A stretch of DNA of 64,000 nt, taken from contig NZ_ANNV01000009.1 of NCBI RefSeq assembly GCF_000346755.1, forward strand, positions 62,001 to 126,000. Reading direction: 5' to 3'. The notes beneath the pieces were generated by a model. It saw nothing but the letters and a program-made list of their open reading frames with translations, was not told where the DNA came from and did not search any database. Both the position numbers and the translations under genes were made by a program. The stretch comes from Pseudomonas sp. CBZ-4 (GTDB lineage Bacteria; Pseudomonadota; Gammaproteobacteria; Pseudomonadales; Pseudomonadaceae). Below, piece by piece: positions 35,462 through 43,876 of the stretch (positions are counted from its first letter, which is position 1; the number at the start of each line of letters is the position of its first letter).

Positions 35462-37186
35462 ATGCGTGTGTTTGCCAACCTGCTGATCATTCTGGCCTCA
35501 TCCTTGGTGGTGATTGCGCTGTTTCGCCGACTGCAATTGCCACCCGTGCTCGGCTACCTGTGCGTAGGCCTGGCCGTGGGGCCGACCGCCCTGGACTGGG
35601 TGAATGACAGCGAAGAGCTGCCCGACCTCGCCGAGCTGGGCGTGGTGTTCCTGCTGTTCTCCCTGGGCCTGGAGTTTTCCCTGAGCAAGATGTTCGCCCT
35701 GCGCCGCGTGGTGTTTGGCCTGAGCAGTTTGCAGGTGTTGGGCTGCGGGGTGCTGCTGGGGCTGTTGCTGATGATCCTTGGCGTGGCGCCGGGCATCGCG
35801 TTGTTGCTGGGCGCGGGGCTGGCGTTGTCGTCCACGGCCATTGTCAGCAAGGAGTTGACCAGCCTCGGCGAAATCTTCAGCAGCCATGGGCAGAACGCGA
35901 TTGGCGTGTTGCTGTTCCAGGACGTGGTGGCCGTACTGCTGCTGACCCTGGTGCCGGTGTTTGCCGGCACCGGCGAGCAGGCCTGGTATATCGCACTGCC
36001 GCTGACCCTGGCCAAGACCGTGGTGCTGTTTGTCGGTTTGTTGCTGGCCAGTCGCTGGTTATTGCCGCGCCTGTTTCATGAGGTGGCCGCGTCCCATTCG
36101 GCAGAGCTGTTTGTGCTGCTGGCGCTGGTGATCGTGTTGCTCACCGCGTGGCTCACGCACCTGCTGGGCCTGTCCCCTGCCCTCGGCGCCTTTCTCGCCG
36201 GCATGCTGCTGGGGGAAAGCCATTACCGCCATCAGATCGAAGCGGATATCCGCCCGTTTCGCGACATCTTGCTGGGGCTGTTTTTCGTCAGCATCGGCAT
36301 GCTGATCGACCTGCAGCTGTTCGTCAGCCACAGCCTGTTGATCCTCGGCCTGACCCTCACCTTGATGCTGGTCAAAGGCAGCGTCGTTGCGCTGCTGGTC
36401 AAGTGGCGCGGCAGCGACAGTGAAACCGCCTGGCGCAGCGGCCTGGCCCTGGCCCAGGGCGGCGAGTTCTGTTTTGCGCTGATGGCGCAGATGCAGCAGA
36501 GCCGGCTGATCCCGGACGAGTTCAATGGCCTGCTGCTCGCCGCCACCTTCTGTTCGATGCTGCTCACGCCGCTGCTGTTGCGCGCCGCCCCGGCCATCGC
36601 CCTGCGCCTGCACCGCAAGCCCAACCAGCAAGTGCAACTGGAAGAAATCACCGCGCTCAACGCCGAGCTGCGCGGGCATGCGGTGATTTGCGGGTATGGC
36701 CGCGTCGGGCAATCCATCGGGCGGTTCCTGCGCAAGGAACAACAGGTGTTTATCGCCCTGGATGACGACCCGGAACGGGTGCAGGAAGCCGCGACCGAAG
36801 ACAGCAGCGTGCATTACGGCGATTGCCGGCGCGGAGCCCTGCTCAGTGCGGTGGGCCTGGAGCGCGCGCGGCTGGTGGTGATTGCCGTGGACAACACCGA
36901 GGTGGCGCTGGCGGTGTTGAAGGAGGCGCGGCGCATCAACCGCGACGTGCCGATCCTGGTGCGCACTCGCGATGACAGCCAATTGGCCGAATTGAAAGCC
37001 GCGGGCGCCAGCGAAGTGGTGCCCGAGCTGTTGGAGTCCAGCCTGATGCTCGCCTCCCACGCCTTGATCCTGCTGGGCCTGCCGGACCAACAGGTGCAGG
37101 CGCGGGTCGATGAAGTGCGGCAGAACCGCTATCGCCTGCTGCACGGTTTTTACGCGCCAGCCGACAACCCGATCAATCCTGACTGA
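35462..37186 (+). CDS. Cation:proton antiporter, KefB/YbaL type (CPA2 with RCK domain)
   Basis: 574 residues. About 12 TM helices (1-380) form a Na+/H+-exchanger domain with LGAGLALSSTAIVSKEL in the ion path, then a cytosolic RCK/TrkA-N domain from 395 (HAVICGYGRVGQSIGRFLRK, IALDDDPERV, YGDCRRGALL). It likely exports K+ in exchange for H+ under electrophile or pH stress. It lacks the glutathione gating partner KefF nearby. Its last 14 bp overlap the end of the convergent amt gene. Confidence 0.9.
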   Translation: MRVFANLLIILASSLVVIALFRRLQLPPVLGYLCVGLAVGPTALDWVNDSEELPDLAELGVVFLLFSLGLEFSLSKMFALRRVVFGLSSLQVLGCGVLLGLLLMILGVAPGIALLLGAGLALSSTAIVSKELTSLGEIFSSHGQNAIGVLLFQDVVAVLLLTLVPVFAGTGEQAWYIALPLTLAKTVVLFVGLLLASRWLLPRLFHEVAASHSAELFVLLALVIVLLTAWLTHLLGLSPALGAFLAGMLLGESHYRHQIEADIRPFRDILLGLFFVSIGMLIDLQLFVSHSLLILGLTLTLMLVKGSVVALLVKWRGSDSETAWRSGLALAQGGEFCFALMAQMQQSRLIPDEFNGLLLAATFCSMLLTPLLLRAAPAIALRLHRKPNQQVQLEEITALNAELRGHAVICGYGRVGQSIGRFLRKEQQVFIALDDDPERVQEAATEDSSVHYGDCRRGALLSAVGLERARLVVIAVDNTEVALAVLKEARRINRDVPILVRTRDDSQLAELKAAGASEVVPELLESSLMLASHALILLGLPDQQVQARVDEVRQNRYRLLHGFYAPADNPINPD

Positions 37187-38381
37187 CTGCGCCAATCTTA
37201 TGGATCGACAAGTCCGCGCCGTAGTATTCCTCTTCCTGGCTCAGGCGCAGGCCCGTTACGCGCTTTATGGTGCCGTACACCAGCCACCCGCCCGCGAACG
37301 CCACCGCCACGCCGAGGGCGGTGCCGATCAACTGGCTGATCAGGCTGACGCCGCCCAGCCCGCCGAGCGCGGTCTGGCCGAAGATGCCGCAGGCAATGCC
37401 GCCCCACACGCCACACAGGCCGTGCAGCGGCCACACGCCGAGCACGTCGTCGATCTTCCAGCGGTCCTGGGCGGCAATAAAGCACCAGACGAACAGGCCA
37501 CCGGCCACTGCACCGGTGACCAGCGCACCCACCGGGTGCATCAGGTCGGAACCGGCACAGATCGCCACCAGCCCGGCCAAGGGGCCGTTGTGCAGGAAGC
37601 CTGGGTCGTTGCGGCCGATGATCAGCGCCGCCACGGTGCCGCCGACCATGGCCATCAGCGAGTTGACCGCCACCAGGCCACTGACGCCGTTCAGCGTTTG
37701 TGCACTCATGACGTTAAAGCCGAACCAGCCCACGATCAGAATCCACGAGCCCAACGCCAGGAACGGAATGCTCGACGGCGCAAACGCCACCAACCGGCCA
37801 TCCCGGTAGCGCCCGTTACGCGGGCCGAGCAACAGCACCGCCGCCAGCGCCAGCCAGCCGCCCATGGCGTGCACCACCACGGAACCGGCGAAGTCATGGA
37901 AGCTCGCACCAAAGGTCGCCAGCAGCCAGGCTTGCAGGCCGAAGTTGCCGTTCCACACCATGCCTTCGAAAAACGGGTAGATAAACGCGACGATCAGCGC
38001 CGTGGCGCACAGCTGCGGAGCAAACCGTGCACGCTCGGCAATGCCGCCGGAAATGATCGCCGGGATCGCCGCCGCAAAGGTCAGCAGAAAGAAGAACTTC
38101 ACCAGGCCATAGCCGTGATCGGCGCTGATCACCGCGGCCGGTTGCATGAAGCTGACGCCGTAGGAGATCCAATAGCCTATAAAGAAATAGGCCAGGGTCG
38201 AGATGGCGAAGTCGCTGAGGATTTTCGACAGCGCGTTGACCTGGTTTTTCTGGCGCACGGTGCCGACTTCCAGGAACGCGAAGCCGGCGTGCATGGCCAG
38301 GACCATGACCGCGCCAATCAGGATAAACAGGGTGTTGGAACTGTGGACCAGCGTGTCCACTGCACTTTGCAAATTTTCCAT
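37173..38381 (-). CDS. amt: Ammonium transporter
   Basis: An 11-TM Amt/MEP/Rh protein of 402 residues. Motifs are MHAGFAFLEVGTVRQKNQ, FFFLLTFAAAIPAIISGGIAE, the first pore His in FHDFAGSVVVHAMGGW and the second in GVWPLHGLCGVWGG. The ATG at 38381 (MENLQSAV) gives the usual N-terminus; alternative upstream GTG/TTG codons are less plausible. No glnK precedes it, unlike the main glnK-amtB operon, so this is a second, stand-alone Amt. Confidence 0.93.
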   Translation of the reverse strand: MENLQSAVDTLVHSSNTLFILIGAVMVLAMHAGFAFLEVGTVRQKNQVNALSKILSDFAISTLAYFFIGYWISYGVSFMQPAAVISADHGYGLVKFFFLLTFAAAIPAIISGGIAERARFAPQLCATALIVAFIYPFFEGMVWNGNFGLQAWLLATFGASFHDFAGSVVVHAMGGWLALAAVLLLGPRNGRYRDGRLVAFAPSSIPFLALGSWILIVGWFGFNVMSAQTLNGVSGLVAVNSLMAMVGGTVAALIIGRNDPGFLHNGPLAGLVAICAGSDLMHPVGALVTGAVAGGLFVWCFIAAQDRWKIDDVLGVWPLHGLCGVWGGIACGIFGQTALGGLGGVSLISQLIGTALGVAVAFAGGWLVYGTIKRVTGLRLSQEEEYYGADLSIHKIGAVSQD

Positions 38382-38727
38382 GGAGGTTGGCAGGCCTGCA
38401 TTAAAGGCAAAAAGCACCAAAGCGGTTCAAGCCCGGGTTACGCGCACTAAATTGGCACCGCCGGTTCCACCCCTCTGCAGAGGGCGTGAACCGCTTTAGC
38501 GCAGCGATCAACACAACAGGCCGATGCCGACAGGGTTTTTCCGCGAGTTTCAGTTATTTAGGGTAAGGTTTTTGAAGGCTTCCTGCCCGACCGCCCGGAT
38601 TTCGCGCAAGCCCCGTGGCGTGCGCACCAAGGCAAAGCAAAAGCTGTACCAGACAATTGCACTGAACCTTCACCGATACCGGTGACTCGAAACGACATCT
38701 ACAGCTCAGCCCATCACGGAGATACCC
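38382..38727. promoter_or_regulatory. Divergent promoter region amt / DUF883 operon
   Basis: 346 bp without a gene. A 14-bp perfect palindrome CCCTCTGCAGAGGG (38471-38484), flanked by GGTTC/GAACC, lies about 90 bp before amt. CACCGATACCGGTG (near 38670) is a second short inverted repeat ahead of the DUF883 gene. No convincing sigma-54 GG-N10-GC promoter was found for amt. Confidence 0.45.
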
Positions 38728-39042
38728 ATGGCCAGAAAAACCGCAAAGACTGCTCAAGAAATCCTGCTGGAGGATTTTCAAACCCTGGTCAGCGACACCG
38801 AGAAGCTGCTGGACGACACCAAGGTGCTGGCCGGCGACCAGGCTGACGAGCTGCGCAGCAAGATCCATGAAAGCCTGCTCAAGGCCCGCGAAACCCTGCA
38901 AGTGACCGAAGACTCTCTGCGCGAGCGCGGCCAGGCAGCGGTCACCGCCACCGAAGACTATGTGCAGGCCAATCCTTGGCAGTCGGTGGGCATTGCCGCC
39001 GGCGTGGGCTTTTTGATCGGCCTGCTGGCCACAAGGCGCTAA
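38728..39042 (+). CDS. DUF883 family protein (ElaB/YqjD type)
   Basis: 104 residues: a long amphipathic, coiled-coil-like helix (EDFQTLVSDTEKLLDDTKVL) and a C-terminal TM anchor (VGIAAGVGFLIGLLATRR). E. coli YqjD binds ribosomes at the membrane in stationary phase. It begins a three-gene set equivalent to yqjD-yqjE-yqjK. ACGGAG lies upstream of the ATG. Confidence 0.9.
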   Translation: MARKTAKTAQEILLEDFQTLVSDTEKLLDDTKVLAGDQADELRSKIHESLLKARETLQVTEDSLRERGQAAVTATEDYVQANPWQSVGIAAGVGFLIGLLATRR

Positions 39043-39044
39043 TC

Positions 39045-39428
39045 ATGTCTATCGGCGAAACCGGCTCGTCCACGGGCACTACTTCAAGACGTCTGGGCGC
39101 GGCCGTGCTGGGCTTGCTGCACAGTCATGTCGAGTTGTTTGGCATCGAATTGCAGGAACAGAAGGCCCGCACCGTCAGCCTGCTGCTGTTTGCCGGCCTG
39201 GCGCTGGTGTTTGCGCTGCTGTTGCTGGTGGGGTTATCGACGCTGGTGATGATCCTCGTGTGGGACACCGGCTACCGCCTCACCGGGATCATCTGCCTCT
39301 GCGTGTTCTACAGCCTGGCCGCCGCGTTCTGCGGGGTGCGCTTGAAAGCGGCGGTGTTCGATGAGTCCACGCCGTTCCACGCCACCCTCGAAGAGCTGGC
39401 CAATGACCGGGAGCGCCTGCTGCCATGA
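39045..39428 (+). CDS. YqjE-type membrane protein (phage holin family fold)
   Basis: 127 residues with two TM helices (SLLLFAGLALVFALLLLVGL and TGIICLCVFYSLAAAFCGV) between a helical N-terminus (LHSHVELFGIELQEQKAR) and a charged tail. Despite the 'holin' family name this is a host membrane protein. It starts 2 bp after the DUF883 stop and overlaps the next gene by 4 bp. Confidence 0.87.
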   Translation: MSIGETGSSTGTTSRRLGAAVLGLLHSHVELFGIELQEQKARTVSLLLFAGLALVFALLLLVGLSTLVMILVWDTGYRLTGIICLCVFYSLAAAFCGVRLKAAVFDESTPFHATLEELANDRERLLP

Positions 39429-39766
39429 GCCTGACTGAAATCCCGCAGAACACCTCACGCCGGGAAATGCGCAAGGCGTTGATCCGCTTGCGCATGGAAA
39501 TGCACCGCCAGGAGATCCGCCACGAATCCCAGCAACTGCTGGCACCGCTGACCAAGGTGCGCAACATGGGCCAGAACTGGCAGGACAACCTGGGCATCAA
39601 GCATGCGCCGCTGTGGGGCGTGGCGGCGGTGACGCTGCTTGGCTTCTTCACCGGCAAGGGCGCCAAGGGCGGCAGTATCAGCAGCCTGACGCGCCTGGTG
39701 CGGCTGGGCGCCGGGTTGATCCCGCTGATCAAGCTGGCCATGCAGGGCGCTTCGCGCAAAGGTTGA
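39425..39766 (+). CDS. YqjK-like small protein
   Basis: 113 residues, basic and helical (SRREMRKALIRLRMEMHRQEIRHE truncated here for length), with a hydrophobic stretch near WGVAAVTLLGFFTG. It is the third gene of the DUF883 operon, overlapping by ATGA. Function unknown; a membrane-associated role with its two partners is inferred. Confidence 0.78.
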   Translation: MSLTEIPQNTSRREMRKALIRLRMEMHRQEIRHESQQLLAPLTKVRNMGQNWQDNLGIKHAPLWGVAAVTLLGFFTGKGAKGGSISSLTRLVRLGAGLIPLIKLAMQGASRKG

Positions 39767-39800
39767 GCCACGCTGGCTGCATTCTTGCAAACAGAAGCGG

Positions 39801-39835
39801 CCCGGCTCTCGTGTTCGAGAGCCGGGTCTTTTTTT
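39801..39835 (+). terminator. Terminator after the DUF883 operon
   Basis: CCCGGCTCTCG and CGAGAGCCGGG pair as an 11-bp stem with a TGTT loop, followed by TCTTTTTTT. A strong intrinsic terminator. Confidence 0.96.
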
Positions 39836-39858
39836 CGCCAACTATTCAAGGAGGCCCT

Positions 39859-41022
39859 GTGATCGACGGGCAACCGCTCGCCTGCTTCCAGCCGTTTATC
39901 GACACTGCCACCGGGCGCATCGCCGGCGTCGAGGCCCTGGGTCGCTTGCGTCAACCAGACGGCCGCCTGCTCTCCGTGGGCCCGCTGTTCGCCGACCCGC
40001 GCACGCCCGGCGCGACCTTGCGCCGCCTCGACCGGCAGATCCGCGACAATGCACTGAGCCGCCTGCATGAAGTGCCCGAAGACTGGTTCCTCAGCCTGAA
40101 CATCTCGCCGCGCTGGATCAACCGCCTGCGCCCCGGGCAAGCGCTGCCGAGCTTGAAGCAGGTGCACGCCCAGGGTGTCGATCCGCGGCGGATCGTGTTC
40201 GAGATCACCGAACTGGGCGGCAATATCCAACGTCTGGCCGACGTGGTGGCGCGCTATCGCCAAGCCGGCGCGCGGATTGCCATCGATGATTTCGGCGCGG
40301 GCTATTCCCAGCTTGATCGGGTGCTGGCGCTGCAACCGGATATCCTCAAGCTCGACATGCGCCTGTTCCAGGACGCCGCACGCGGCGGGCCGAGCAGTGA
40401 AGTGGTGCGCGCGCTTGCGCAAATGGCCGAGAAAACCGGCTGCTGGATCATTGCCGAAGGCGTCGAGACCGAAGCGCAGTTGAGCTTTGCTCTGGAGTGC
40501 GGTGCGCGGTATGTGCAGGGTTATCTGTTCGCCCAGGCGCAGTTGGACTGGTTCGCCGCCGATGCCTTTGTGCCCCGCTTTGCCCAACTGCGCACGCAGT
40601 ACGTGCAGCAAAAACTCGCCGAGCGTGGGCGCATCATGCGGTTGCGCCAGCAGTTGGCCGAACTGATGAAAATCCTCCAGGCCTGGGCCCAGGGCCAGGC
40701 GCCGCTGAGCCAGCTGCCGCAGCTGCCGGACTTTCCGTGGCTGTTGCGCTTCTACCAGTGCGACCGCCATGGCACCCAACTGACCCCCAACTTCGAGTGG
40801 CGGCACGATGCCTGGCAGTCCGACAGCCGCTACCTGGGCCACAACTGGTCGTGGCGCCCGTATTTCTATCACTTGCTGGCCGAAGGCTGGGAGGAGCGGC
40901 GGCTGAACCTGTCCTCGACCTACCGCGACGCCACCACCAATCAATACTGCCTGACCGCCGGACAATTCTTCGATAACGGTCAGCGCTTGCTGTTAATCGA
41001 TATCGATGCCGCCGGCCTGTAG
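39859..41022 (+). CDS. EAL-domain c-di-GMP phosphodiesterase with C-terminal sensor-like domain
   Basis: 387 residues. An EAL domain (about 1-245) keeps the catalytic set: [47 protein letters not shown] and [16 protein letters not shown], so it should hydrolyse c-di-GMP. The rest ([20 protein letters not shown] onward) resembles the PAS/Cache-like C-terminal domain of YkuI. There is no TM or GGDEF domain. It starts at GTG with a perfect AAGGAGG. The ligand of the sensor part is unknown. Confidence 0.9.
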   Translation: MIDGQPLACFQPFIDTATGRIAGVEALGRLRQPDGRLLSVGPLFADPRTPGATLRRLDRQIRDNALSRLHEVPEDWFLSLNISPRWINRLRPGQALPSLKQVHAQGVDPRRIVFEITELGGNIQRLADVVARYRQAGARIAIDDFGAGYSQLDRVLALQPDILKLDMRLFQDAARGGPSSEVVRALAQMAEKTGCWIIAEGVETEAQLSFALECGARYVQGYLFAQAQLDWFAADAFVPRFAQLRTQYVQQKLAERGRIMRLRQQLAELMKILQAWAQGQAPLSQLPQLPDFPWLLRFYQCDRHGTQLTPNFEWRHDAWQSDSRYLGHNWSWRPYFYHLLAEGWEERRLNLSSTYRDATTNQYCLTAGQFFDNGQRLLLIDIDAAGL

Positions 41023-41093
41023 ATTTTCGCTTGCCCCGCCCAGGCGGAACCGGGAAGCTGGGAGGGTCATTCACCGAACGGAGCGTCCCCGCC

Positions 41094-42425
41094 TTGGATT
41101 GGCCCACCCTGCTGACTCGCGAACGTCTTGGGAAACCCCTGCACAGCCCGGAAGAACTGGGGCGCAGCCCGTTTCACAAGGATCACGACCGTATCATCTT
41201 CTCCGGCGCGTTTCGCCGCCTGGGCCGCAAGACCCAAGTGCACCCGGTGTCGAGCAACGATCACATCCATACGCGGCTGACCCACTCGCTGGAAGTCAGC
41301 TGCGTCGGCCGCTCCCTGGGCATGCGCGTCGGCGAAACCCTGCGCAGCGCCCTGCCCGACTGGTGCGACCCGAGCGACCTGGGCATGGTGGTGCAATCGG
41401 CCTGCCTGGCCCACGACATCGGCAACCCACCGTTCGGCCACTCCGGCGAAGACGCCATCCGCCACTGGTTCCAGCAAGCGGCCGGGCGCGGCTGGCTGGA
41501 CGACATGAGCAGCGCCGAGCGCAATGACTTCCTCAACTTCGAGGGCAATGCCCAGGGCTTCCGCGTGCTGACCCAGTTGGAGTATCACCAGTTCGACGGT
41601 GGCACCCGGCTGACCTATGCCACCTTGGGTACCTACCTCAAATACCCTTGGACCGCGCGCCACGCCGACGCACTGGGCTACAAGAAACACAAGTTCGGTT
41701 GCTACCAGAGCGAGTTGCCGATTCTTGAACAGATCGCCCAAAAGCTCGGCCTGCCGCAGCTGGAGGAACAACGCTGGGCGCGCCATCCGCTGGTTTACTT
41801 GATGGAGGCGGCAGATGACATCTGCTACGCCTTGATCGACCTGGAAGATGGCCTGGAAATGGAGTTGCTGCAATACGCCGAGGTCGAGGCACTGCTGCTC
41901 AACCTGGTGGGCGATGACTTGCCGCAAACCTATCGACAGCTGGGCCCCGGAGACTCGCGTCGACGCAAACTGGCGATCCTGCGCGGCAAGGCCATCGAAC
42001 ACCTGACCAACGCCGCGGCACAGGCTTTCGTTGAACAACAGGACGCCTTGCTCGCCGGCACCCTGCCCGGCGACCTGGTGGAACACATGCACGGCCCGGC
42101 CCAACGCTGTGTGCTGGATGCCAAGGACATGGCGCGCAAGAAAATCTTCCAGGACAAGCGCAAGACCCTGCATGAAATCGGCGCCTACACCACCCTGGAA
42201 ATCCTCCTTAACGCCTTTTGCGGTGCCGCGCTGGAACAGCATGGCGGCCGTACGCCGTCGTTCAAGAACCGGCGCATTCTCGACTTGCTCGGCAACAGCG
42301 CACCGAACCCGGCCTGGCCGTTGCACGCCTCGTTCCTGCGCATGATCGATTTCATCGCCGGCATGACCGACAGCTACGCCACCGAAATGGCGCGGGAGAT
42401 GACCGGGCGTTCCAGTCCTCAATAA
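41094..42425 (+). CDS. dgt: dGTPase-like HD-domain triphosphohydrolase
   Basis: 443 residues. The HD-domain metal motifs are [32 protein letters not shown] and the later [18 protein letters not shown]. It cleaves dNTPs, dGTP in the type enzyme, to nucleoside and triphosphate. A TTG start at 41094 ([15 protein letters not shown]) gives the family length and N-terminus, with CGGAG about 10 bp upstream; earlier ATG codons in frame would add unmatched residues. Confidence 0.88.
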   Translation: MDWPTLLTRERLGKPLHSPEELGRSPFHKDHDRIIFSGAFRRLGRKTQVHPVSSNDHIHTRLTHSLEVSCVGRSLGMRVGETLRSALPDWCDPSDLGMVVQSACLAHDIGNPPFGHSGEDAIRHWFQQAAGRGWLDDMSSAERNDFLNFEGNAQGFRVLTQLEYHQFDGGTRLTYATLGTYLKYPWTARHADALGYKKHKFGCYQSELPILEQIAQKLGLPQLEEQRWARHPLVYLMEAADDICYALIDLEDGLEMELLQYAEVEALLLNLVGDDLPQTYRQLGPGDSRRRKLAILRGKAIEHLTNAAAQAFVEQQDALLAGTLPGDLVEHMHGPAQRCVLDAKDMARKKIFQDKRKTLHEIGAYTTLEILLNAFCGAALEQHGGRTPSFKNRRILDLLGNSAPNPAWPLHASFLRMIDFIAGMTDSYATEMAREMTGRSSPQ

Positions 42426-42599
42426 ACGTCGGCAATCAAGCAGCCTGTTCCCTGAAAAGAATCGCCCTACGATGGGAACAGAGCGGCCTGATCGAATTCG
42501 CACAACCACTCAAAGAATAATCACGCGCGCTTCCGGCCGACCTCGAGAGCAATTCCTACGCTCAGCCCTATCGACGCTTGACTCAGTGTGTGCCCTTTT

Positions 42600-42995
42600 A
42601 TGCCCCAACATTGCCTGCGTATTCTGCTGGTCGAGGATCATCCCTTTCAGCTCCTGGCAACCCAATGCCTGCTCAAGAGCTTCGGCTTCGAGCAATTGAC
42701 GCTGGCGGAAAATGCCGAACAGGCGATTCGCCAGATGACCCGGGCCCGGACGCCTTTCGACCTCATGCTGTGCGACCAGTGCCTGCCGGACCTGCCCGGG
42801 CTGGAACTGGTCGAAATAGCCAGCCGTCGGGGCTTCATTACCGCAGCCATTCTGCTCAGCGGCCTGTCCATGCTGGAACTTTCGAAGCTCTATGCCCAGG
42901 CACTGCAACGCGGCCTGCCTATATTGGGTTACTTACCCAAGCCATTGAATCGGGATGAACTTACCGTACTAATCAATCAAACTTCTGACTTTTAG
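42600..42995 (+). CDS. Stand-alone response-regulator receiver domain
   Basis: 131 residues, a receiver and nothing else. Acidic pair VEDHP, phospho-acceptor Asp in DLMLCDQCLPD, switch LLSG and Lys in GYLPKPLNRDEL are all present, so it should be phosphorylatable. It lacks an output domain. It precedes a BvgA-like regulator and a BvgS-like kinase by 257 bp. It may compete for phosphate or relay it. The start could also be GTG at 42588; no clear Shine-Dalgarno. Confidence 0.83.
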   Translation: MPQHCLRILLVEDHPFQLLATQCLLKSFGFEQLTLAENAEQAIRQMTRARTPFDLMLCDQCLPDLPGLELVEIASRRGFITAAILLSGLSMLELSKLYAQALQRGLPILGYLPKPLNRDELTVLINQTSDF

Positions 42996-43252
42996 CCGTA
43001 GGACGTTAAACATCACGCAATACGAAAAGCACAGTACAGAACCAACCTCGGCTCGCTATCCACGCCATTGTCTCCACACAACGCCCAACAGACTGACATA
43101 CCCAAGCATTAAGTCCTGACAAATCGTAAGCAACAGCCTTTTTTACTGTAGGAAATTTCTTGTTTTGTATCCAGCACCACTGAGCTTCATGCTCACGACA
43201 CACCATCTGAGCTAATGTGCCCGCTTTATTTGTACTTGCATGGAATGGGATC

Positions 43253-43876
43253 ATGAACTCAGTTTTCATTATCGATGACCACCCCGTCATACGGCTGGCG
43301 ATTCGAATGTTGTTGGAACACGAAGGCTATAAAGTCGTCGGCGAAACAGATAATGGTTGTGATGCGATACAGATGGTGCGCGAATGCCTCCCGGACCTGA
43401 TCATTCTTGACATCAGCATTCCGAAACTTGACGGGCTCGAAGTGCTGTGCCGGTTCAATGCCATGAACACCCAGATGAAAACCCTTATCCTCACGGCCCA
43501 GAGCCCCACGCTGTTCGCCACGCGCTGTATGCGCTCGGGCGCCGATGGCTACGTGTGCAAGGAGGGCGACCTGAGTGAACTGCTGAGTGCCATCCGCGCG
43601 GTATTGTCGGGCTATAACTATTTCCCCAGCCAGGCATTGAATGCCGGCGCCACCGATGCCAACTCCCAGGAACTTGAACTGTTCAAGTCGGTTAACGACA
43701 GGGAATTAATGGTCTTGCAACTTTTTGCACAAGGTCGCACCAACAAAGAAATCGCCAAAGGCATGTTTTTAAGTAACAAAACCGTCAGCACCTATAAAAA
43801 GAGGCTCATGCAAAAACTGAAAGCCAAATCCTTGGTAGAACTTATCGAGTTGGCAAAACGAAACGCGCTAGTGTGA
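43253..43876 (+). CDS. BvgA/EvgA-type LuxR response regulator (RocA2-like)
   Basis: 207 residues: a receiver (VFIIDDHPVIR, acceptor Asp in LIILDISIPKLDGLEVL, Lys in GYVCKEGDL) and a C-terminal LuxR/NarL helix-turn-helix (VNDRELMVLQLFAQGRTNKE, LSNKTVSTYKKRLMQKL). It overlaps the sensor kinase start by 4 bp (GTGA), so the pair is coupled. Placement after dgt matches my memory of the P. aeruginosa PA3043-PA3045 (dgt, rocS2, rocA2) locus. GGGA precedes the ATG. The upstream 257 bp are AT-richer and probably hold the promoter. Confidence 0.9.
   Translation: MNSVFIIDDHPVIRLAIRMLLEHEGYKVVGETDNGCDAIQMVRECLPDLIILDISIPKLDGLEVLCRFNAMNTQMKTLILTAQSPTLFATRCMRSGADGYVCKEGDLSELLSAIRAVLSGYNYFPSQALNAGATDANSQELELFKSVNDRELMVLQLFAQGRTNKEIAKGMFLSNKTVSTYKKRLMQKLKAKSLVELIELAKRNALV

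Noticed and set aside
38382..38440. Sigma-54 promoter for amt
   Set aside because: The best candidate (GGTGCTTTTTGC) has eight bases between GG and GC instead of ten.
39045..39428. Prophage holin
   Set aside because: Part of the yqjD-yqjE-yqjK-like operon with no other phage gene in the window.
43006..43290. Minus-strand 94-codon frame before the LuxR regulator
   Set aside because: No Shine-Dalgarno, overlaps the regulator start, and the region is AT-richer, like a promoter.
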